Shown: piece after piece, positions 56,701-64,000 of the stretch
Position numbering within the stretch: position 1 is the stretch's first letter
Layout of the letters: every line of letters starts with the position of its first letter
Assembly (NCBI GenBank): GCA_033060915.1
Contig: CM065384.1
Location: forward strand, 10,815,001-10,879,000
Length of the DNA: 64,000 bases
Reading direction: 5' to 3'
From: Euryodendron excelsum
Taxonomy: Eukaryota; Streptophyta; Magnoliopsida; Ericales; Pentaphylacaceae
Program-made: the position numbers and the translations under genes
Notes under the pieces: model-generated
Seen by the model: only the letters and a program-made list of their open reading frames with translations
Told to the model about the DNA's origin: nothing
The model's database searches: none

Positions 56701-58812
56701 TTTAATTTGTGCGCCTTGTTTGTCTTTGGTCTTCGTCTTGATCTTTGTCTTCAATCTTCGTGAGTTGTCTTCAATCTTCAAACTTCAGATTGCAGCCCTT
56801 CTAGTCTTCAAATGAGAGTTGGAGGCTAGTGTATAAGTGTATGGAGGTGTGTATGAGTGTATAGGAGGCTAGGGTTTAGTGTATGGTGGCTAGGGTTTGG
56901 AAAACCTAGAGAAGCTAGGGTTTAGGGAGTGTTCGAGCTCTGTATATCGAATTTTAGGATTTTTAGACTGAGTTTGCAGACTTCTTTCACATTGGAGGAG
57001 GCTTTGTATTTAGAGACATGGAATAGACCTAGCGCCTGTTGCAGTAGCGCCACGCTAATTTTCCTTTTGGCGCCACTCCTAGTGGCAAGTGTTTAGGTCA
57101 GCAAGCAACGTATCTTTGACTATATTTGGGTGCCTATACTAGTGACTACCATGCAATTTTTAGCCTAGCTTCACTAGCAATGACTTCGGAAAGTCCGCGA
57201 ATGATTTGAAGAGGCTGGGAATGACCCGAAAGGTCAAAAAAGAGCAGGAACACTTAGAATAGTGTCCTAGAGATATTTGACTTGAAAAATGAGGGTAGGA
57301 TATGTCGGAAGGGTTGACCGGGCCTTTAGGGGCAAAACGGTCAATCGGATCGGGAAGCTGCCGGGACGGACTTGGACTGTCTTGGAAGAAAACTCGAGAT
57401 TTGAAAACATTATTTAGAATATTCCCAAAGGTTTTCGGTTTAATACCCAGAGCCGGTGTGGTCGAAAAAGGTAACTGGCCCACTAGGGGCAAAACGGTCA
57501 TTTTGTACAGGGTTTGCCGGAACTGACTCGGAATGATTCGAAAAGATAGAGGAAGATTGAGAATACTATAAGAAGTAATCTTAGGAGGTTACCAGTTTGA
57601 TACCCAAAGCCGGTGTGGTCAAAAAAGGAGACTGGCCCACCAGGGGCAAAACGGTCATTTTGCACCCGGTTTGTCGAAATTGACTCGAAATGATCCGGAA
57701 AGATAGAGGAAGGTCGGGAATACTATAAGAAGTATTCTCAGGAGGTTACTAGTTTGATACCCGAGCTGGCGTGGTCTCCGGGGCGTTCGGATGCCTAGGG
57801 GCAAAATGGTCATCTTGACCGGAAAGTCTCGGAACTAGCCCGAAACTGACTAGAAGGTACCTAATCATGCCGAAATTACCTTTAAGACAATCTTGGAAGG
57901 TTAGACTTACCGTTCTGAGGACATAGGTGTGTTCTCGAGAAATGTGTTGGAAATGGCCCAAGGGGCAGTTTGGTCATTTTCACCGAAGTAGGCTAGCAGG
58001 CACTGGTGTTGACCTGGGTTTTGAGTGTTTCCCCCACTCTAACGGCGGTCGTGTGATAGGGGGGTTTGTTGGCAATTCCCTATATCGACCTATTTGCGAG
58101 TATTTCCGCTACTCTGACGATTGTGATGTTTGTGAGTATTTCTGCTACTTTGACGGTTCGCGATCATTCTTGAGACTGCCTGTTCTCGGGAAGCTGCTAA
58201 AGGGACTTAGCGCCTAAGAATCAACTTTCTCGAAAGGCATGCCTAAATGGACATTTCTGCATTGGCGGGCTAACAGGCGCCAAAGGTGGACCGTTCTACC
58301 ATCTAGGGGACTTAGGCTCTTGTCCCGGTCGACAGGTTTAAAGGGACTTACCGTTTCGAAGAGATTTTCTTTGAAAAACGTGTCGAACCATCTCAAGGAA
58401 TAAACTATCTCTCAAGAGGGATTGGAATTGAAAATGGGTCTTATAGTCTTTAGAAAGACGTACCTGATTGGAGTAGATTTACCGTCTCGAGGAATCAACT
58501 ATCTCGAGAGAGGGATTGGAATATGAAAGGGGTCTTATCGTCTTCAGAAAGACGTGTCTAATTGGAGTAGATTCACCGTCTCGAGGAATAAACTGTCTTG
58601 AGAGAGGGATTGGAATTGGAAAGGACAATGCCCCTAAGGGTATTTTGGTCATTTTGCCTTTATTTGGGCTTGGTGAGCCCATGAAGCGATGGACAGATGA
58701 GATTTAGACTTAGAGAGTTGGTTTCGATTGGAATACGTCCATATTGACTTGAGTACAAGTCTGGACGGAGTGTAAACTGCCGAGCGGTCAAAAATAGGGT
58801 GCTTACAACATG
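53787..58812 (-). mobile_element. Solo T-family LTR (subtype A) with perfect ACATG duplication
   Basis: LTR 53792 to 58807, 5016 bases. The plus-strand start is CGTCGCGCCCCG, so the terminal TG has become CG. It ends AGGGTGCTTACA. ACATG stands at 53787-53791 and 58808-58812. No internal region. In element sense: U3 with three GTTACCGGTTTGATACCC-type phrases, GGCGCC repeats 57020-57085, TATA variant TCTAAATAC at 57006-57014, hairpin 56491-56537, poly-G run 56585-56597, AT-rich U5. No gene seen. Confidence 0.95.
56491..56537 (-). other. Conserved R/U5 hairpin, subtype A form
   Basis: TTAGACT (56491-56497) and AGTCCAA (56531-56537), one G-U wobble in the minus-strand RNA. Loop GAGTCACCGTGTCGGGGG. 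Confidence 0.7.
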
Positions 58813-59574
58813 TTGGGAGACGTCACTTGGCCTAAAGAGCCTATACGCGACCTAAGAGGATTACTATGGAGTCTAGTTCATATGTCATGTTGTAGCACAC
58901 TTATGCTTTTAGAACAAGAACCAATATACATTTAAATGCTTATAACAAGTTATGTTATGCTTAATCACGAAAAGATATATATTGCATCTCTCTTTTACGA
59001 TACCATGTTTTGAAATAATAGAATGTTTCAATATGATGCTTATATTATCTATGATTTTAAGCCTATGCTTTCACCTTTTTTGAGTTCATACTTTATATGC
59101 ATAAATTTTTATCTATTATCAGTACACGAGATATAAATGCTAGTCCATGGTATTTTTATTCATCATTGTTATTCACTAAGTGTTAGCTTATATTTTCTCA
59201 AATGTTTTCAGGTAGCTAATCTGATCCGGGAGGCCCTAAGAGGAGGCCATTTATGGATTTGAAGCTATAGCCCACGAGCCTATATTATGCTGTGTGTATT
59301 TGGGCAGGACCCTAATATTTTATAATATTATAAATGATAGAACTCTGGCAATCTCGAATAGGCCCATATGTATGTTTATGTTTTGGATTAGGCACACCTC
59401 TGTCATGTATGACACATGTTTTAAGCTACAAAAATCTTATTTTCACATTTAGGTATCATTTTAAATGATTATGTACAGGTGTTCAATAGGTTTATATAAT
59501 GAGGCCTTGGGTAGCCTTACTACTGGCCGATCATGTACCCTAAATTCGCATAGGCCGAGTTACAAGGTGTTTCA
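58813..59574 (+). mobile_element. Chromovirus 5' LTR, last piece
   Basis: AT-rich LTR sequence ending GGTGTTTCA before the PBS. It resumes directly after the ACATG duplication of the nested solo LTR. No gene. Confidence 0.75.
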
Positions 59575-59577
59575 GCG

Positions 59578-59591
59578 TGGTATCAAAGCTA
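59578..59591 (+). other. Primer-binding site of the chromovirus
   Basis: TGGTATCAAAGCTA, one change from the initiator-methionine tRNA complement TGGTATCAGAGC that chromoviruses use. Confidence 0.85.
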
Positions 59592-59765
59592 TAGGTTGAC
59601 ACTGTAAGGTTGAGTCTTGTTTAGATATAATTCTAGGTTGACCTGTATTTATGCTAATCTATATTTTTGTATATGTACGCTGTGTGTATAATGTTGTGCC
59701 AAGGTGTATTACATATCGTAATATGTTATGTGCTTAACAATTTATTTGATTGCGCGGAGCTAATT

Positions 59766-60027
59766 ATGCTGCCAATAGGAAGAGGTCGTAGAGCAGCCAG
59801 ATAGCCCAAAGACCATATGGATTGTATTGAGAGGATCATGACTAGGCTTGTTCAAGTGGCCCAAGAGGCTCATAGTAACAATACAAAAGTGCCAGAGCCG
59901 CCACCAAGGGTGAAAGCGGTGGTCCATGTCACCATTAAACAGTTTCAACAGTTGAAGCCATTGACCTTTCAAGGGACTCCTGATCCCATGGCCATGGAGT
60001 CTTGGCTTCTGGGAATCGAGAGGGTGT
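59766..60027 (+). pseudogene. gag: Chromovirus gag, N-terminal fragment
   Basis: ATG at 59766 gives MLPIGRGRRAAR, a TAG at codon 13, then in the same frame MDCIERIMTRLVQVAQEA, a proline-rich spacer, and QFQQLKPLTFQGTPDPMAME with WLLGIERV at the end. This is the start of the Gag capsid domain as in Tekay/Del elements (the phrase about 'LKPPTF.G..DP..A..WL..IE' is a family landmark). The reading frame ends at about 60027, where T-family LTR sequence begins. The remaining capsid, zinc knuckle and all of pol are missing. Confidence 0.8.
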
Positions 60028-62444
60028 GACCATAGAGTGATTCTAGTCAATTCATAGTTAAGGTTGATTTAGGAAAGTATTATATTCATTGTGACCATCA
60101 ATGTCCATAATTTGGGTGTAAACCCTAACTTGTTTTTCATCAAAACCACAATCTTAAGATGATTCTAGCCAATACATGGTTAGGGTTATTTTAGGAAAGT
60201 GTGATATTCAATCTGATTAAATTGGTCCATATTTCAAATCCATGTTATTTTCAAAACCACTAACGTAGAATGGTTCTAATCTCTTCATGGTTAGAATCAT
60301 TCTAGGATAGTGAGACATTCAAAAGGTTTTCAAAAAGTCCTTATTTAAACTCCTTTCAAAATTTCTTTTTCAAAATACTTTTTAAAAGGTCTCTTCAAAA
60401 GTCCACTTTCTAAAAAAATCCTTCCTAAAAACTCCATTAAAAAATCTATTTTCCAAAAAGCTTTTTTCAAACTCCTTTCCAAAAGCTTTATTCAAAAGTT
60501 CACTTTCTAAAAACTATCTTCAAATCTCCTTCCTAAAAACTTTTTTACAAAAGTCTACTTTCCAAAAACTCTTTTTCTTCGAGTCCAAATCAAGCCCTAG
60601 ATCCCATGGTTAGGAAACCTTAATTTTCTTTCCCAAAAACATGACTTTCACTTTTGCTTCAAGTCAAAGTTTCCAAAAACTATTTTTTTACATCAAATCT
60701 TAGGTTTCTAAAATCTCTTTTTCCACCAAAATCATAGATTTTCAAAATTCAACCTTTCTAATTCTAATACTTCAAATTAGGAAACTAGATTAAATCATTC
60801 AATTTTAGAAACTAGATCAAATCATCTCTTTTTGCAAATAAAATCAAATCTTCAACTTTAGGAAATAGAAATCAAATATTTCTTAATTCAAATATTTCCT
60901 AATTCCAAAACTTTCCAAATTTCAAATTTTTCCAAAGTTCAAATCTTTCAAAATTCAAGACTTTCCTAAAATGAAACTTTCTTAAAATGAAACTTTACTA
61001 AAATCAAAACTTTCCTAATTTGGCATTTTCTTAAATTGGAACTTTCTTATTTTGAAAATATTCCTAATTCAAAGCTTTCCAAAGTCCATCTTTTCCTAAA
61101 CTCTAACTTTCTAAATCATGCCAAGTCAAGTGTTTTCAAATTAAATCTCTTTTCAAATTCTTTTTAAATCCAACTTTCCTAACTTGAATCGTTTCTAAAT
61201 CCAACTTTTTAAAATCAAACCTCTCAAGTCTAAATTAAATCATTTCCAATTTAACTACATGTTTCAATCTTAGGTAACCTAAATCCTAGAAAGCCTAATC
61301 CTTGGTTAGAACCTAAACCTAAAGTTAGGAAGTTTCAACTTTTTTCTAAAGTTACTTTCTAAACCAAGATGGTTTTCCAATTTCAAACTTCAAAAATGTT
61401 TTCAAAACTTAAATTAATCTTTTCAAATCAAAGTCCAATTCTAAGTCCAAGTTTTCTTTCAAAATTCAAACCCTTTTTCAAGTTTAAGTTTAATTTCAAA
61501 TCAAATTTCAATTTCAAATCTTCTATGCCAAGTTCAAATCAAATAATTTTCAAATCGTATTTTTTCTAATCAAACTTTTTAAAAGCCTCAAAATGTTTAT
61601 TTTCAATTAGACTCTTGTCCGAACTACGACTGACCTGATTCCTAAAAAGGGATACGTAGGCAACCCTCATGAGTGCGGTCATAACCTTTTTCAAACTTTC
61701 AATTCCAAAGCCTTTTCCAAGTTTCTAATTCTAAAATCTATTTTCAAATCTCCAATTTCAATTTCTAAAATTCTCTTTCAAAAATCAAATCTTTCTTCCA
61801 TAATCTTTTTCAAATTTCAAATCTAACTTTTCAAATATATTTCCAAAATCAAATCAAGTTATTTTCAAATTTACTTTTAAAATCTAATCAAATTCTTACA
61901 CTTGCATGTCATGCATTATGTCAAACTTCTTTCTAAAAGTTCTTTTCTGAAGTGGATAGTTTTGGACATTTATTAATCAAAGATTTCAAATGAATGAACT
62001 TACGGTGAATAGACATGTACATACCGCAAGGGCGGGGTAGGGTGATGGCTTAGTGTGTCTTCCCTACATGTAACCAACCTCTGAATCTAGAATCACTATT
62101 TTCAAAGACCAAATGGAGTTATTTTCAAAAGGGAGTTAAATTTTTTCAAAGGTTTCCGAACAACCGATTTTCTTATAAACCATCTCTTGAGGAAGTTTTC
62201 AAAACCTTTTCAAAAATCCTAAGTGTAATATTTGGATTGTGTTTAGTTTTAGGTGACCTAACTCATCTTAATCAAATTAGGTGGCGACTCCAAATCTTTT
62301 TCCAAAAGCCCCTGATCAAAATCAATTTTCAATTCAAATCTAGTCACACTCGTCCTTCTAGAAGGATGAGTTCTAACAAGAGAGTACTATATTTTTTCCA
62401 CTTGTGTGTATTTAACTCGAGTGCAAAAAAATCAAGGCACGGCA
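60028..62444 (+). mobile_element. E3 5' LTR, truncated (R/U5 part only)
   Basis: T-family LTR in plus orientation. The first bases (ATAGAGTGATTCTAG) match 22690-22705 of the solo LTR, so U3, promoter and hairpin are missing. AT-rich U5 follows. The end is 'caaggcacggca' at 62444 (expected GGGTGCGACA, mutated). It is followed two bases later by the PBS, so this is the 5' LTR of a plus-strand element. No gene seen. Confidence 0.8.
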
Positions 62445-62446
62445 AC

Positions 62447-62464
62447 TGGCTACTCCACTGGGAA
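62447..62464 (+). other. Primer-binding site of E3
   Basis: TGGCTACTCCACTGGGAA, two bases after the LTR end, as in E1 and E2, with a few mutations. Confidence 0.75.
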
Positions 62465-63558
62465 AGACTGAGAGGGTTAGCCCATTGTCATGTCTATTCA
62501 CCCTCACCCATTTGGAGTCTTCGATTAATTTGTCCAATTCTATCCATTTCAAAACTTTCAAAATCAAGATTTCCAAGTTGTATCGAAAAACATGTCATAG
62601 CATGCATTCAATTACATTTAATTATTCAATCTTGCATTAAGTTCGTCATTCAAGTACTGACTTTTATATATTTATTTTTGTAGGTGGACCTTTGTGCACA
62701 ATTTATTTCATGTAATATTAACTGCTGTGTATGTCACAAATGTATGGAATGGACAGGATGGATGGGAATTGTTGGGCCATTTTCTCTGCTTTTCAAAATT
62801 TTACACACATACTGCATATGCACAAGCATTTGCATACTTGCATTCTTTACTTGAAATGTCCCTTCTAGTTAGAAGGAGGAACAATATATTAGTTGTGGGC
62901 AAGACGTTGTGTTAGTTTCTTTACCTACGAGCTCTTGATAGTTCCCCAGCTCAAAACACCAACTAATAATGGCACCACCTCGGGGAGTGGGCTAAGGTTT
63001 GAAGATCAAGGAACTGAGCCTTCTTAGAAAGCATTAGTAAACCCTCAACCTCATACCTTTGTAGACCCCATGCATAGCCGAACCTCTGCGGGATTTAAGA
63101 CACGCATGTCATTTTCAAAACCTAAGAGGAAAGGGCGATTGCTTTACTTTCCTTTAAACTTGTCTATTTTTGTTGTTATAATGTTTGTATTATTGCTGTT
63201 ATAATGCATATCTAACTGCTCATGCATCTATGTTTACTTTACAAATACATTCTTTCTTTCTTTACTCTATGTATCCATGTTCATGCATTCAATATTCCAT
63301 GTCAAGATAAGAGTTCCAAAGTAACTTAAGTCATTGCATCTTCATGCATATGATTGACCCAAAGAGAGTGACACCAAGTTCATTCTCCCTTACATTAAAC
63401 CTACCAAAATCCTAAGGGTTCCCATGTAACCCTGAGGACTCATAGCATGCATTTCAAGTCATTCCATAAGAGGGGCCCCAATCCATCTATGCTCACAGAG
63501 ATAGGATTGCCAAGAAGATAAGGGGCAATCAAACAAAGTCTCTCAACGACCTCATCAA
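62465..63558 (+). other. E3 5' leader, interrupted
   Basis: Inverse complement of the E2 leader (about 41600-42671), readable up to 'ataggattgccaagaagataaggggcaatc' near 63500-63530. No gene. It is cut at 63559 by another T LTR. The bases ATCAA (63554-63558) are the expected target duplication. Confidence 0.75.
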
Positions 63559-64000
63559 TGTAAGCACCCCATTTTTGCTCGCTCAGCAGTCTCCATATTG
63601 AGTTCGAGTCAATATGGACATATTCTAGAATTCTAGTCCTAATTCAGTCAATTCATCGCTTCGCGAGCCCATTAGGCCCAAATAAAGGCAAAATAACCAA
63701 AATGCCCTTGTGAGCATTATTCGGTCCAATCTCATAGGTGCGTCTTCCCGAAGACTGTAAATCCCCCTTTCCAGTCTAATTTCAATCCCTCTCTCGAGAA
63801 AGTTGATTCCTCGAGACGGTAAGTCTATCCTGTCTAGCACGTTTCCCGAAGAAAGTTTCTTTGGAACCGTAAGTCCCTTCAAACCCGTCGACCGGGATGA
63901 GACCCCAAGTTCCCGAGATGGAAGAACGGTCCACCTTTGGCGCCTGCTAACCCGCCAATGCAGAAATGTCTATTTCGGTACGCCTTTTGAGAAAGTTGAT
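63559..64000 (+). mobile_element. T-family LTR, start only, cut by window edge
   Basis: TGTAAGCACCCCATTTTTGC at 63559 starts U3 in plus orientation. It matches the inverse of 46940-47410 (for example CGAGACGGTAAGTCTATCCTG). Solo LTR or full element cannot be told. Confidence 0.85.

Larger units (their letters stand above)
47499..60027 (+). mobile_element. Truncated Tekay/Del-like chromovirus with two nested solo LTRs
   Basis: The 5' LTR begins TGTAATATCTCGAAC at 47499, a typical start for this lineage. Its pieces are 47499-47722, 52511-53791 and 58813-59574 (about 2.27 kb in total). Then come the PBS (59578) and a gag start (59766). The element breaks off at about 60027 within gag, so the 3' part and its target duplication are missing. 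The left flank AGAAT (47494-47498) would be the duplication. Confidence 0.8.

Noticed and set aside
53792..58807. Full element at this place
   Set aside because: Only one LTR length lies between perfect ACATG duplications, with no PBS, polypurine tract or coding region, so it is a solo LTR.

Overview
This window looks like the nuclear genome of a flowering plant, from a gene-free block of nested Ty3/gypsy LTR retrotransposons. I see no host gene, tRNA, rRNA or CRISPR. The evidence is AT-rich noncoding DNA, plant-type gypsy Gag and Pol remnants, a plant mobile domain (PMD)-like ORF and a DUF7745-like ORF. The species cannot be named from the sequence.

Most of the DNA belongs to one family, called T here. 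It matches the Tat/Ogre/Retand branch: very long LTRs (4.7-5.2 kb), a primer-binding site (PBS) beginning TGGCGACTCC two bases inside the LTR, a G-patch after the protease, and a second, archaeal-type RNase H between RNase H and integrase. T LTRs begin TGTAAGCACCCC and end GGGTGCGACA (element sense). There are two LTR subtypes. Subtype A carries GGCGCCACT inverted repeats upstream of its TATA box, and subtype B carries GCGCAT..ATGCGC inverted repeats.

Layout: 1-1028 is the end of a T LTR whose rest lies left of the window, followed by an old T LTR (L0: 1029-2910 and 47411-47498). Element E2 (minus strand, 2911-47410; duplication GTTCT/GTTTT) is inserted in L0. Element E1 (minus, 3409-27117; TTATC/CTATC) is inserted in the left LTR of E2. 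A plus-strand solo LTR (20244-25484; TACGC/TACGC) is inserted in the right LTR of E1. The residue of L0 also received a Tekay/Del-like chromovirus (plus, 47499 to about 60027). Its LTR holds two T solo LTRs, 47723-52505 (AAGAA/AAGAA) and 53792-58807 (ACATG/ACATG). The chromovirus breaks off inside gag and is joined to a truncated T LTR of element E3 (60028-62444), followed by the PBS and leader of E3. A further T LTR starts at 63559 and runs off the window.

Content of the elements: E1 keeps gag (13516-15499, minus) but no recognisable pol. E2 keeps nearly all pol domains (35843-41230, minus) but no recognisable gag. Each carries, between pol and the 3' LTR, an extra ORF on the opposite (plus) strand, and the two ORFs differ: PMD-like with a Gly/Ser/Arg-rich head in E1, DUF7745-like in E2. 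All ORFs are broken by stops and frameshifts, so these are fossils. The most interesting signals are (1) a hairpin in the transcribed part of every T LTR with that segment intact, whose arms differ completely between subtypes while pairing and loop core are kept; (2) subtype-specific inverted repeats shared between the sense LTR promoter and the region in front of the antisense ORF; (3) a leader stem with compensatory changes between E1 and E2; and (4) exchange of the antisense accessory ORF between sister elements.
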